Assembly (NCBI GenBank): GCA_965116115.1
Contig: OZ220486.1
Span: 1,178,001 to 1,242,000 of the forward strand
Reading direction: 5' to 3'
From: JAPOXR01 sp965116115
GTDB taxonomy: Bacteria > Pseudomonadota > Alphaproteobacteria > Rhodobacterales > Rhodobacteraceae
DNA length: 64,000 nt
This document shows, piece by piece, positions 1 to 9,499 of this stretch. A program made the position numbers and the translations under genes. Numbering within the stretch: position 1 is the stretch's first letter; the number at the start of each line of letters is the position of its first letter. The notes under the pieces are model-generated. The model was not told where the DNA came from. It saw only the letters and a list, made by a program, of their open reading frames with translations, and searched no databases.

Positions 1-1406
1 TGCTCGACACATTGAAGTCCCTGTTCGAGCGCCGCGAATCCCTGTTCCGTGGACTGGACATCCACCCTCACTGGGACTGGACGTCGCCGGATCCTGTGGT
101 GCGGCTGAGCTTCGGCGGGAAATACACCGAGCCGGATGATCTTGAGCGCAGCATACTCAACCAGCTGACGATCATCGAACGCAACGCCGGTCTCCCGCCC
201 TCTTCCTGCGGTACAGGACCCGAACGCCTGCAGGATCTGCTTGACCGTCTGCACGCCGCCGCGGGTCGGCGTGTCGTGGTTCTGGTGGACGAGTATGACA
301 AGCCGATCCTCGATATGATCGAGGATCCGGAGTGCGCGGCGGCCAACCGGGACTATCTGCGCGGCTTCTACGGCATCATCAAGGACAGCGCCGAGCATAT
401 CCGTTTCGTTTTCGTCACCGGCGTGAGCATGTTCTCGAAGGTCAGCTTGTTCCCGGGGTTGAACAATTTGAAGGATATCAGCCTTGACCCGCGCTACGCC
501 GCGGTCTGCGGCTATAGGGAGGAGGATCTGGACCGTGTATTCGGTCCCGAGCTGGCCGGTCTCGACCGCGACGAGATCCGCGCTTGGTACAACGGCTACT
601 GCTGGCGGGGCGGGGAGAGGGTCTACAATCCCTTTGACCTTCTTCTGCTGTTCGACAACCGCGAGTTCCGCCCCTACTGGTTCGAGACCGGGTCTCCGGA
701 ATTCCTGTTCAAGATGTTGTCGGAGAAGTCGGTGACGCCGATGGATCTGGAGAACCGGACGGCGGACATATCGCTCGTTTCCAGGTTTGATGTGAACGAC
801 ATCAGCGTTGAGGCGCTCCTGTTCCAGACCGGTTATCTGACCATTGCCGGTGAAGAAAAGGATGAATTCGACACTTCATACCTGCTGGACTATCCCAATC
901 GCGAGGTCCGGGTCAGTCTGAACCGCGGGCTGCTCGCTTGGCTGGATGAGAAGGAACGCGTTCCGGCGAAGCCGGGGCGGGAGTTCTGCGCGCTGCTGGA
1001 GACGGGCGATTTCGCCGGTTTCGAAGACAGCCTCCGCGCCTGGATTTCGGGGATGCCCAGCGAATGGCACAATAAGGGGGCTCTCGCGCGTCACGAGGCG
1101 TGGTACGCGAGCCTTCTTTACATGTGCCTGCGCTCGGCCGGGGCGGATCTGAGCGTGGAAGACGCGTCGAGCCGCGGGCGGGCGGACATGACGGTGCGTC
1201 TGGGCGGGCAGGTGTTCGTGCTGGAATTCAAGATGGCGGAGGGGGCGGGCGGCGCGGAAGCCGCTCTTGACGCCGCGGTCAGGCAGATGCGCGACCGGGG
1301 CTACGCGGAGAAATACCGCGCGCCCGGACAGCGGGTACACCTGATCGGCGTGGCCTGCGGGGGTGGGGAGCGCAACATCGCCGGAGTGCGCGCCGAGCCT
1401 TTGTGA
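1..1406 (+). CDS. AAA-ATPase-like / PD-(D/E)XK nuclease protein, 5' end outside window
   Basis: The reading frame is open from the left edge, so the start lies outside the window. Alignment with the paralogue just downstream indicates about 53 missing residues, including the RPRRFGKS P-loop. The visible part has a Walker B-like segment (VVVLVDEYDKPI) and, near the C terminus, the nuclease signature GRADM followed by VLEFK, the D...ExK core of PD-(D/E)XK enzymes. This order (AAA-ATPase-like domain, then C-terminal nuclease domain) matches the large family with PF09820 and PF08011 domains. Their cellular role is not established, although such genes multiply in some genomes like selfish or defence genes. 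The last roughly 85 residues and their DNA are almost identical to the next gene, while the central part (residues 80-110 of the visible portion) differs strongly. Family call is confident; function is not. Confidence 0.85.
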   Translation, partial: LDTLKSLFERRESLFRGLDIHPHWDWTSPDPVVRLSFGGKYTEPDDLERSILNQLTIIERNAGLPPSSCGTGPERLQDLLDRLHAAAGRRVVVLVDEYDKPILDMIEDPECAAANRDYLRGFYGIIKDSAEHIRFVFVTGVSMFSKVSLFPGLNNLKDISLDPRYAAVCGYREEDLDRVFGPELAGLDRDEIRAWYNGYCWRGGERVYNPFDLLLLFDNREFRPYWFETGSPEFLFKMLSEKSVTPMDLENRTADISLVSRFDVNDISVEALLFQTGYLTIAGEEKDEFDTSYLLDYPNREVRVSLNRGLLAWLDEKERVPAKPGREFCALLETGDFAGFEDSLRAWISGMPSEWHNKGALARHEAWYASLLYMCLRSAGADLSVEDASSRGRADMTVRLGGQVFVLEFKMAEGAGGAEAALDAAVRQMRDRGYAEKYRAPGQRVHLIGVACGGGERNIAGVRAEPL

Positions 1407-1723
1407 CAGAAACGTTTTGCCGTGGCCGGCGGCTGGCGGCCGCTGCGCAGTATCCGGTTTCCCGATCAGTGATGCCTTTTTGAGGATGGAACCGTCGCAT
1501 CGGCAGTGAGATCCTCGTGAACGGGTCTCCGGTTCCGCCCGCGCTGCCTTCCGCCGGAAAAACGGGGCGGGCGGTATCGCTTGCTTTCATCCTCGCCTGC
1601 GGCTAGCTTTGCCGTCGGTTCGCTGTGCGTTCCGGTACATTGCGAAGACGCCGAACGGGCAGGCCCGTGCGCAGCCGGCGCGGCGGACGCTGCCGCGCTC
1701 CGGCGCAGTTGATGGAGGGACCG
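1407..1723. other. intergenic spacer between the two nuclease paralogues
   Basis: About 315 bases without a convincing gene. The only open frames are short or antisense to the flanking paralogues. A GGAGG ribosome-binding site ends this spacer at 1714-1718. No terminator or repeat was recognised. Confidence 0.5.
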
Positions 1724-3289
1724 ATGGCCCGACGCCGTCTTCCGCTCGGGATCCAGGATTTCCGTCGTCTCCGGGAGACCGGCAGCTATTATGTCGACAA
1801 GACCGGGTTCATCCGGGAACTGGTCGAGCGGGGCGATCACTATTTCCTGTCGCGTCCGCGGCGGTTCGGCAAGAGCCTGCTGCTCGACACATTGAAGTCC
1901 CTGTTCGAGCGCCGCGAATCCCTGTTCCGTGGACTGGATATCCATCCTCACTGGGACTGGTCTTCGCCGGATCCTGTGGTGCGGCTGAGCTTCGGCGGAC
2001 ATTACGGCGAACCGGGCGGTATAGAAGCGGACATCATCGAGCAGCTGGAGAGCGCGGAGCGTCTGCACGGATTGGCGCCCGCCCGGACCTCCGATACGGC
2101 CCCCAGGCGACTTCGGAACATCCTTGGCCGCCTGCACGCCGCCACGGGTCGGCGGGCCGTGGTTCTGGTTGACGAGTACGACAAGCCGATCCTTGATATG
2201 ATCGAGGATCCGGAGCGCGCGGCGGCCAGCCGGGACTATCTGCGCGGCTTCTACGGCGTCATCAAGGACAGCGCCGAGCATGTCTGTTTCGTTTTCGTCA
2301 CCGGCGTGAGCATGTTCTCGAAGGTCAGCCTGTTCTCGGGGTTGAACAATTTGAAGGATATCAGCCTTGATCCGCGCTACGCCGCGGTCTGCGGCTACAG
2401 GGAGGAAGATCTGGACCGGGTCTTCGGCCCGGAGATGGCCGGCCTCGACCGCGACGAGATCCGCGCCTGGTACAACGGCTACTGCTGGCGGGGCGGAGAG
2501 CGGGTCTACAATCCCTTTGACCTTCTTCTTCTGTTCGACAACCGCGAGTTCCGCCCCTACTGGTTCGAGACCGGGTCTCCGGAATTTCTGTTCAAGATGC
2601 TGTCGAAGAAATCCGTGAGCCCGATGGAGCTGGAGAACCGGACGGCGGACATGTCGCTCGTCTCCAAATTCGATGTGGACGACATCAGCATCGACGCGCT
2701 TCTCTTCCAGACGGGGTATCTGACCATCGCGGAAGAGCGGAAACAGGGTCACAGAACCGTATGCCGGCTGGACTATCCCAATCGCGAGATCCGGCTGAGC
2801 CTGAACGACGAGCTGCTCGTCTGGCTGGTGAGGAACGGCAGCAAACCGCTGGATCAAGGCTTGGAACTCCGTGCGCTGCTGGAAGCGGAGGATTTCGATG
2901 GTTTCGGGGCCATGCTGCGTTCCTGGCTTTCGGGGATCCCCTACCGGTGGCACGACAAGGGTGATCTCGCGCGTTACGAGGCGTGGTACGCGAGCCTTCT
3001 TTATATGTGCCTGCGCTCGGCCGGCGCGGATCTGAGCGTGGAGGACGCGTCGAGCCGCGGGCGGGCGGACATGACGGTGCGTCTGGGCGGGCAGGTGTTC
3101 GTGCTGGAATTCAAGATGGCGGAGGGGGCGGGCGGCGCGGAAGCCGCTCTTGACGCCGCGGTCAGGCAGATGCGCGACCGGGGCTACGGGGAGAAATACC
3201 GCGCGCCCGGCCGGCGGATACATCTGATCGGCGTGGCCTGCGGGGGCGGGGAGCGCAACATCGCCGGAGTGCGCGCCGAGCCTTTGTGA
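1724..3289 (+). CDS. AAA-ATPase-like / PD-(D/E)XK nuclease protein, complete paralogue
   Basis: This 521-residue protein is the complete copy of the tandem pair. I chose the ATG at 1724 because GGAGG lies five bases upstream and the N terminus MARRRLPLGIQDF matches the family opening; longer in-frame starts add an arginine-rich tail with no family likeness. Residues 43-51 hold the P-loop RPRRFGKS, residues about 140-152 the Walker B-like VVLVDEYDKPI, and the last 100 residues the PD-(D/E)XK domain with GRADM...VLEFK. Domains correspond to PF09820 plus PF08011. The block after the P-loop (residues about 85-120) differs from the upstream paralogue, but the 3' third is nearly identical, which suggests recent duplication or gene conversion. 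The substrate is unknown. Confidence 0.9.
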   Translation: MARRRLPLGIQDFRRLRETGSYYVDKTGFIRELVERGDHYFLSRPRRFGKSLLLDTLKSLFERRESLFRGLDIHPHWDWSSPDPVVRLSFGGHYGEPGGIEADIIEQLESAERLHGLAPARTSDTAPRRLRNILGRLHAATGRRAVVLVDEYDKPILDMIEDPERAAASRDYLRGFYGVIKDSAEHVCFVFVTGVSMFSKVSLFSGLNNLKDISLDPRYAAVCGYREEDLDRVFGPEMAGLDRDEIRAWYNGYCWRGGERVYNPFDLLLLFDNREFRPYWFETGSPEFLFKMLSKKSVSPMELENRTADMSLVSKFDVDDISIDALLFQTGYLTIAEERKQGHRTVCRLDYPNREIRLSLNDELLVWLVRNGSKPLDQGLELRALLEAEDFDGFGAMLRSWLSGIPYRWHDKGDLARYEAWYASLLYMCLRSAGADLSVEDASSRGRADMTVRLGGQVFVLEFKMAEGAGGAEAALDAAVRQMRDRGYGEKYRAPGRRIHLIGVACGGGERNIAGVRAEPL

Positions 3290-4027
3290 TGAGCGGCCCC
3301 TGGCCGTTTACGCTGCCCTTCTTGTCCATGCCGGCTTTTGAGGTTGCTGGCAGCCCACAGCAGCTGGGAATGCTGCGGAAGTGCCGGACGCGCGGCGGTA
3401 CGCCATAATACATTGACACGCGCTCTGACCGGGGCCCGCCTCGGGCATCTGCCGGATTCTCAGGCCGGCGGCAGACCGGAAAATCTCCGCGACCTTTCTT
3501 TCAATGCCTGCGTGCAGCCGCGCCTTGTCCGCAAAGCGGCGCTGACCAATGTCGTGGTCTTGCGGGAGCGGCAGGTCTGACCGCGCGGGCAACTGTGTTG
3601 CCGTGTTGATGGTCTCTTGACGGTTCATGGCTTCGGGGAACCCGACGCGGATTCGGACGGCGGGACAGGAGGACTGAGGCAGGAGTTTCTCCCGCGTCCG
3701 GTAAGTGAATCTTATCGGGTATGGCAGCGGCTGACACAGCGAGGCGATTTCGCCGGGGGCGAGGTGAAACGCCGTCTGCCGGATCATTCCCGACGAAGAC
3801 GTGTTCTATTGGTAAGGCGGCAGCGTTTGCCGGGGATAGACGCACGACGATGTGGACGCATGACGGGATCACCCGGATATTCGTCAAGGACTGAGAACAA
3901 GCGGGTTTTCCGTCAGCAGGACGCGTAACCTGCGAAGACCGCCGCAAGATCGGGAGTATCGACAGCGGCGGCGAACCAAGTCTTGATCTCCGCAAGCCCG
4001 GCGGCCGTACCGCGTTCTTCTCCCTAT
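3290..4027. other. region without a supportable gene
   Basis: Open frames exist on both strands but none has family character or a ribosome-binding site. A plus-strand stretch at 3430-3580 reads like a protein fragment (ending VVVLRERQV) that I could not assign. It is probably decayed mobile or host DNA. Confidence 0.4.
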
Positions 4028-4641
4028 TACAGCCGGACTTCGGCTGCGATTGCCATGACGGCCTTGGCCTCTTCGAGGTCAGCACAGTCCCGCCGGATCG
4101 CTGCCTTGATGCGTTCCGGCGACAGGCTGAGCGTTTCGACAATATACATCGGCAAATGACAGCGTCCGAACCCGGTGTTGGCAACCGCCGTGTCGAACGT
4201 GTCCGCATCGGTGATTCCGCCCGCGGAAGCGCGGGTGAGGGCGGGCAGCGCGCCGGAGACCTCCGCGGCGCGGGAGAGGGTTCCGGGGCGATGCGCGGGA
4301 GATCGCGGAGCATGCAGCGGCCGGCGGCGCGGGCGGGATCTCGATCCATTCGGGGCGTCGATTATCTGCTTTACGGAGAGTGGCCCTGCACGCGCCCTAT
4401 GTTCGAGCAGCATGCAGATTTTCACGGAAACGCGTCCTTATTTCTGATCCGGAAAATCACGCCCGTCTGTACGCTCCTTCCTCGCCGTCGACAGCGGCGT
4501 CCTCGGTATGTTCCGGCGATCGGCCGAGGTCGAGGCGTTCGGCGATTTCGGGCGGCAGGCGATCGGCGAGGCGGCGGCGCGTTCGGGATCGGAGACGGGC
4601 AGGCGGAACAGGGTATCGTGCGGTGTCGCGGGCAGGGGCAT
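4028..4641 (-). pseudogene. decayed Rpn/YhgA-like PD-(D/E)XK recombination-promoting nuclease
   Basis: Reading the minus strand from the ATG at 4641 gives MPLPATPHDTLFRLPVSDPE, the characteristic opening of Rpn-family (PF04754, Transposase_31) proteins. After a +1 frameshift the expected continuation LADRLPPEIAERLDL appears. Further downstream come MLLEH, reminiscent of the family's LLEH(Q/K)S segment, and a helical C terminus (ETLSLSPERIKAAIRR) ending at 4028. Stops and frameshifts interrupt the frame, and the catalytic centre cannot be reconstructed. The N-terminal assignment is fairly strong. Attribution of the C-terminal part to the same gene is inferred from position and composition. Confidence 0.5.
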
Positions 4642-4895
4642 CAGGGAATTCCGGGCAGGTTGAGTCGGCGGCCGTGAAACAGACAGATCGGTTAATTTCT
4701 CTCGGCGCACGTTTTCAATCCTCGAGAATTCCGCACTTTTCCGCCGATGCAAACAAATCCCAGCGGTACCGCAATCCGTTGGATCAGCGCGGGCCTTCTG
4801 TGCCGTCCTTATCACGCGGTTAAAGCAGGCAAGAAGACATGCTCTGTGACCGGCGATCTCTGTGACCGGCGATTCCGCCCGGCGGGGAAGACCGG

Positions 4896-5996
4896 TCAAG
4901 ATATCAGCAGCTCTGTTTCCGGGTCAAATACCATGACGCTGTCCGGAGCGTAGAAGAGACGAACCGTTTCTCCCGGTCCGGCCCGCAGATCCGGAGGCGC
5001 GAGCGCCCGAAAGCGCGCTTTCTTATTTGTTACTGTCAGCATGGAGCGTTCCCCGAGATATTCATTGATGGCCACCTCGGCGCTGAGAAAATGGGGAGTT
5101 TCCGAGAATCCGAGGTTCTGGGGTCTGATTCCGGCGATCACATCAGTCCGTCCTGATACCTGAAGCACTTTCGCCGCAGGTGCGCTTGGAATGAGCGTGA
5201 GATCTGAGTCTGCAACCTTCAGAACCGTGCCGTCATCGCGATTCTGTACGCTTGCTTTGAAGAAATTGGTCGGCGGCTCGCCGATGAAATCCGCTACGAA
5301 GATATTGGCGGGCCAGTTGTAGAGAGTGTTCCGGTCTCCCACCTGCTGCATCCGCGCGTCTGACATGACCGCGACCCGGTCAGCCAGCGCCAAGGCCTCA
5401 ACCTGATCGTGGGTCACGTAGACCGTGGTCCGCCGCAGTTCCCGGTGGAGCCGCTTCAGGTCGAACAGCATGCGGAACTTCAAATGGGCGTCAAGGTGGC
5501 TCATGACCTCGTCAAGAATGAAAACAGACGGCTCCCGGATCAGTGCCCTGCCGAGAGAAACGCGCTGCTGCTGTCCGCCTGAGAGTTCCGGCGGAAAAGA
5601 CTCCAGGATGTCGGTGATATGCAGGATCTCCGCGATTTCCAAGACCTTCCTCCGGCGGACGCTTTCTTCAATGCCCCGGACTTCAAGCGGAAAGGCCAGA
5701 TTCCCTTCCACAGTGATATTCGGATAGAGGGCGTAGGTCTCGAACGCCATGGCGACATTCCGATCCTGCGGCTCAAGCTTGGAAATGTTCCGCTCGCCGA
5801 AGAAAATGTCACCGGAGGTTATCGTCTCCAAGCCGACGATCATCCTCAGGGTTGATGTTTTGCCGCATCCCGACGGGCCTAGAAGGGCGACAAACTCGCC
5901 GTCAGCGATTTCCAAGTTCAGGTTTTGTACCGCATGGACACGGCCGGCACCGCGTCCGTAGATCTTGTTGACCTTTCGCAGCGAGACCAAGGCCAT
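4896..5996 (-). CDS. ABC importer ATP-binding protein (carbohydrate/glycerol type), second ATPase
   Basis: This 366-residue nucleotide-binding subunit energises import through the two permeases encoded upstream. Visible motifs are Walker A GPSGCGKT (40-47), signature LSGGQ (138-142), Walker B VFILDE (158-163, catalytic E163) and H-loop H196. A C-terminal MalK/TOBE-like regulatory region includes GIRPQNL. The Q-loop Gln is replaced by Glu (MAFETYALYP, E86), and the usual Pro after the Walker B Glu is Val. The start codon shares one base with the stop of the preceding ATPase (TGATG), indicating translational coupling in a four-gene minus-strand operon. Importers with two different ATPases and two permeases, such as rhizobial GlpSTPQ, are the closest architecture I know. 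The substrate cannot be read from the sequence. Confidence 0.9.
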   Translation of the reverse strand: MALVSLRKVNKIYGRGAGRVHAVQNLNLEIADGEFVALLGPSGCGKTSTLRMIVGLETITSGDIFFGERNISKLEPQDRNVAMAFETYALYPNITVEGNLAFPLEVRGIEESVRRRKVLEIAEILHITDILESFPPELSGGQQQRVSLGRALIREPSVFILDEVMSHLDAHLKFRMLFDLKRLHRELRRTTVYVTHDQVEALALADRVAVMSDARMQQVGDRNTLYNWPANIFVADFIGEPPTNFFKASVQNRDDGTVLKVADSDLTLIPSAPAAKVLQVSGRTDVIAGIRPQNLGFSETPHFLSAEVAINEYLGERSMLTVTNKKARFRALAPPDLRAGPGETVRLFYAPDSVMVFDPETELLIS

Positions 5997-7105
5997 CAGA
6001 ACGGCTTCTCTAAACTGCGGCCGTTCCCGGCGTCGAAGAAGAGAAGGCGGCCGATATCAACCGCAAGCGTGACCGGCTGCCCTTGAGCATAGTGCGTCTC
6101 GGGGTTGGTGAGCGCGGTTAGGCGCACGCCTCCCGAACGCGCGATCATGACGCCGGCCGCTCCCAGCGGCTCATAGACTTCCACTTCCGCCGACAACAGT
6201 TCTTTCCCGTCGCCTCCCTCCTCGGCCGGCCGGACGAACTGCGGGCGGAGGCCAACCGTGATCCTGTCATCTCCGCGCCCCGCGAGCAGCGCCCGACCCT
6301 CGCTGGCTACCGGCAAACTCAGATCTCCGCTTTCGGCATCCAGAAAGATCAAATCGTTCTCGGACCGGATGCGGGCGGCAATCACGTTGATGGTCGGCTG
6401 GCCGAGATGTTCCGCGACCGTGAGATTCGCCGGCCGTTCGAAAAGGTCCCGCGGCGCGCCAACCTGCTCCAGCTTGCCGCCCGGGCCCATGACCCCGATC
6501 CGGTCTCCCAGCGAGAGGGCTTCGGAATAATCGTGGGTGACATAGACTGTCGCCACCTTGCGCAGATCCTCCAGCGTATGAAACTGAGTCCTCAGCTCGT
6601 GCCGTATCTTCGCGTCCAGATGGCTGATCGGCTCGTCGAGCAGAAAAACCTCCGGATCGGCGACAAGAGTCCGGCCGAGCGCCGTCCGCTGTTTCTGGCC
6701 GCCCGAGATTTCGCCCGGTCTGCGGCCCAGAAGGTGGTCGATCCTGAGGAGTTCAGCGACGTCTTGAACCCGTCTGTTCCGTTCAATTGCGGAAACTTTT
6801 CTTGCCCGCAAGGGGCTGGCAATATTTTCGTAGACTGAAAGGTGCGGATAGAGAGCGTAGCTTTCAAAGGTCATCGCGATGCGCCGCCGATAAGGCGGAA
6901 ACCGCGTCTGATCGGCTCCGTCGATAACCACTCGCCCGGCGTCGGGGGTTTCAAGGCCGGAAATCAGACGGAGAAGCGTCGTCTTCCCGATTCCCGACGC
7001 GCCGACAACGACAAAGAACTCGCCTTCGTCCACCGAGAATGAGAGTTCGTCAATGACCGGGAAATCCCAGCCTTTGCAAAGCCCTTCGACTTCAAGTCTC
7101 GCCAT
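5996..7105 (-). CDS. ABC importer ATP-binding protein (carbohydrate/glycerol type), first ATPase
   Basis: This 369-residue protein begins MARLEVEGLCKG at 7105; a longer frame upstream merely overlaps the permease gene. Motifs are Walker A GASGIGKT (35-42), signature ISGGQ (133-137), Walker B VFLLDE (153-158), D-loop SHLD and H-loop H191, followed by a MalK-type C-terminal domain with VGLRPQFV. As in its partner, the Q-loop residue is Glu (MTFESYALYP, E81). Start and stop codons overlap by one base with both neighbours (TGATG), so the four operon genes are tightly coupled. It probably forms a heterodimer with the downstream ATPase under the two permeases. Confidence 0.9.
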   Translation of the reverse strand: MARLEVEGLCKGWDFPVIDELSFSVDEGEFFVVVGASGIGKTTLLRLISGLETPDAGRVVIDGADQTRFPPYRRRIAMTFESYALYPHLSVYENIASPLRARKVSAIERNRRVQDVAELLRIDHLLGRRPGEISGGQKQRTALGRTLVADPEVFLLDEPISHLDAKIRHELRTQFHTLEDLRKVATVYVTHDYSEALSLGDRIGVMGPGGKLEQVGAPRDLFERPANLTVAEHLGQPTINVIAARIRSENDLIFLDAESGDLSLPVASEGRALLAGRGDDRITVGLRPQFVRPAEEGGDGKELLSAEVEVYEPLGAAGVMIARSGGVRLTALTNPETHYAQGQPVTLAVDIGRLLFFDAGNGRSLEKPF

Positions 7106-7992
7106 CAGCCTTTGACCACGCCGAGCGACAGACCACGCACCATGTAGCGCCGCAGCAGGATGAACAGCGTCACGGGAGGTATCATCGCGATCAATGAAAA
7201 CGCCATCTGGAGATTCCACAGAGTCTGGGAGCCGTGCGTGAAGGTCGGGATCACGATCGTGTAGGTCCGGACCGCCGTTCCGACGAAAAGATTCGCGAAC
7301 AGGTACTCGTTCCAAGCGAAAATCCAGCAGAGCATCGCGACCGATATCATTCCGGGAAGGACAAGCGGCAGCGTGACCTTGACGAATGCCCGGAGCGGCG
7401 TCCAGCCGTCCAGATACGCGGCTTCCTCGATTTCAACCGGCGCGTCCCTGAAAAACACCATCATCAGCCAGGTCGCGAGCGGCAGGTTGAATACGAGATA
7501 CAGCAGGATCAGCGAAAGGTGGCTGTCGGCGCCCCAAGGGGTGTTGTCGAAAAGGAAAAACATCGGAACCAGGATCGCCACAGGAGGGAACATCCGGTTT
7601 GAAAGTATCCAGAAAGCAAGGTTTTCCCCTCCCGCATGCCGTGGAAACCTCGCGAAAGCGTAGCCGGCGAGCGAGCCGAGAAACAGCGCCAGAGACGTGT
7701 TCGCCGTGGCGATGATGAAACTGTCCACCAGCGCGTTGAAGTTTGTTTTCTCGGCGAAAACGCCCGCGAAATTCCCCGGCTGCCAGTCCCGCGGCCAGAA
7801 TGAGGGCACGGTCAGGTTGGTTTCAGCCGCGGTTTTGAAAGCCGTGATGGTCATGAAATAAAGCGGAAAGACCGTGAACACGATCCATAGGCCCAGAAAG
7901 GCCAGAAAGAAAAAGCGGACGAATCTCCACATTTCCCGCGGACGGTCCAAGATGGCGCCGGTCCCTGCGGGCTGGAATTCCGTTTCCGTCAT
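7105..7992 (-). CDS. ABC carbohydrate-type importer permease (MalG/UgpE-like)
   Basis: This 295-residue inner-membrane protein has about six hydrophobic segments, the first at residues 25-50 (FFFLAFLGLWIVFTVFPLYF). The cytoplasmic EAA loop reads EEAAYLDGWTPLRAF...LPLVLPG and contacts the ATPases. It matches the CUT1-type binding-protein-dependent permease family (BPD_transp_1). The start at 7992 lies 16 bases after the stop of the other permease. Its own stop overlaps the ATPase start by one base. It carries the C-terminal WNLQMAFSLIAMIPPV segment usual for MalG-like subunits. Confidence 0.92.
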   Translation of the reverse strand: MTETEFQPAGTGAILDRPREMWRFVRFFFLAFLGLWIVFTVFPLYFMTITAFKTAAETNLTVPSFWPRDWQPGNFAGVFAEKTNFNALVDSFIIATANTSLALFLGSLAGYAFARFPRHAGGENLAFWILSNRMFPPVAILVPMFFLFDNTPWGADSHLSLILLYLVFNLPLATWLMMVFFRDAPVEIEEAAYLDGWTPLRAFVKVTLPLVLPGMISVAMLCWIFAWNEYLFANLFVGTAVRTYTIVIPTFTHGSQTLWNLQMAFSLIAMIPPVTLFILLRRYMVRGLSLGVVKG

Positions 7993-8008
7993 GCCGGCTT
8001 CTCCGCGC

Positions 8009-8974
8009 TCATGCGAAGCCCCGCGCTTTCATCACGCGTTTCATGTATTTGAGGAACAGCGTGATGATGACCGCTGAAATCGCGAAGATCACGATGGCGT
8101 AGGCCGCCGCCTCGCCGATTGCGAATTCGCGTATTCCGCGCTGGAACGCGATATAGGTCGGAAGTTCCGACGACTGCGCCGGTCCGCCGCTTGTCATGAT
8201 GTAGACCAGATCAACGAATTTGAACGCGTCGGTGAAGCGGAGAATGAACGCGATCGCGATGACTTCCTTGAGCATCGGCAGGGTGATGCGCCGCATGACT
8301 TTCCACTGTCCGGCCCCGTCGACTCGGGCGGCTTCGTAAACGGCGGGAGGGAGAGACACCCTGCCGGAGTAAACGATCAGCAGCGGAAGGGCGACCCAGT
8401 TCCAAGTGTCGGCGATGATGATCGACCAAAGGGAAATGCCGGCATTGAACCATTCGATATGGTTCTCGATCAGTCCTATATTCAGGAGCGCTTGGTTGAC
8501 CGCTCCGTTGGAGGGCGTCAGCAGGAACCGCCACAGGACACCCACGATCGAAGGCGGCAGCATCATCGGCAGGACAAGGAGGATCAGGACCAGCGTCCGG
8601 GCGGTGTTGGATTTGACGAATTCGTAGAGCGTCAGGGCCAGCGCCGTTCCGATCACAACCTGCAGACAGGCGCCGAATGTCAGATACTGCGCGAGGTGGC
8701 CGAGGGATTGCTGGAACCGGTCCGATCCCAGCACCGACGCGTAGTTCTGAAATCCGATATATTCATGCGATTCCATGAAGAGGCCTTGGATGTTTGTGTC
8801 CCTCAGCGAATGGTAAAACATCCAGACCGTCGGATAGATGACGATGGCCAGCAGCACCGCGACCGGCAGGCCGACCAGCGCCGCCGGCACCCAGCGGGAA
8901 ACGATCAATGGCCGCGCGGTCCGCTTTTCACGGAACCACGCGGGATATTCAGGGTGACGCGCCGCCCGGCTCAT
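8009..8974 (-). CDS. ABC carbohydrate-type importer permease (MalF/UgpA-like)
   Basis: This 321-residue permease is the first gene of the operon. The ATG at 8974 (MSRAARHPEYPAWF) is preferred because the sequence further upstream is low-complexity and enters IS-derived DNA. Hydrophobic segments begin at about residue 28 (VPAALVGLPVAVLLAIVIYP), and the EAA loop reads VYEAARVDGAGQWKVMRRITLPML. It matches BPD_transp_1 and pairs with the following MalG-like subunit. No periplasmic binding-protein gene precedes it in this window; instead 9232 onward is a MITE and IS fossils, so that gene may have been lost or moved. Confidence 0.9.
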   Translation of the reverse strand: MSRAARHPEYPAWFREKRTARPLIVSRWVPAALVGLPVAVLLAIVIYPTVWMFYHSLRDTNIQGLFMESHEYIGFQNYASVLGSDRFQQSLGHLAQYLTFGACLQVVIGTALALTLYEFVKSNTARTLVLILLVLPMMLPPSIVGVLWRFLLTPSNGAVNQALLNIGLIENHIEWFNAGISLWSIIIADTWNWVALPLLIVYSGRVSLPPAVYEAARVDGAGQWKVMRRITLPMLKEVIAIAFILRFTDAFKFVDLVYIMTSGGPAQSSELPTYIAFQRGIREFAIGEAAAYAIVIFAISAVIITLFLKYMKRVMKARGFA

Positions 8975-9231
8975 GCACGTTCCGCTTCCGTACGCAGGCC
9001 CGTAAAGGCATGACTGATTTGGCTGAAGATTACGCTCACTAAGCCGTCCATCCCTTAAACTTCCAAGCGCATGGCCAGCCTGCTGATGAACTGCCGCGCT
9101 TCCGATCAAAACCGGCACAATATTCCGTTTCGCCGGACATGCAACGTTTAAGTGTGAGACTCCGCCGGATTGCCGGGCGAGCAGAAATGCCATGCGGATG
9201 AGACGGTCTGCGAGTTCAATTCCATGCCTTA

Positions 9232-9392
9232 GGCCCTGCACCCAAAAATTTGACTTGTCACGCTGGGTTGTGACATATGCCCGGGCATTCACGTCTAAAG
9301 GACAGCAAGGGACTTTAGCGTCATCTTGTTGCCGATTCTTCAGACGATACCAAATATTGGCCAAACCCTTCAACTTTTTTGGGTGCAGGGTC
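9232..9392. repeat. 161-bp MITE-like element with TA target duplication
   Basis: The ends form imperfect inverted repeats: left GGCCCTGCACCCAAAAA, right (read outward) GACCCTGCACCCAAAAA, each flanked by TA. There is no coding capacity. The repeat tip GA..CTGCACCCAA resembles the right end of the truncated IS5-family copy at 39642 (GATTTTGCACCCAAC), so this is plausibly a non-autonomous IS5-family derivative. Confidence 0.65.
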
Positions 9393-9499
9393 TAGGGACC
9401 GGAAAATATCCACGACAGAGCCCGCTCGTGATCAACGGCTGTATCGTGAGGACGAGTTCAGCAGTGCCGTGTTCCGCCAGGGGGCTCGGAGGAACGGCG

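Noticed and set aside
1466..3223. 585-residue open frame on the minus strand
   Set aside because: It is antisense to the nuclease paralogue at 1724-3289 and has no family features; the shadow arises from GC-rich codon bias. The same shadow appears antisense to the first paralogue.
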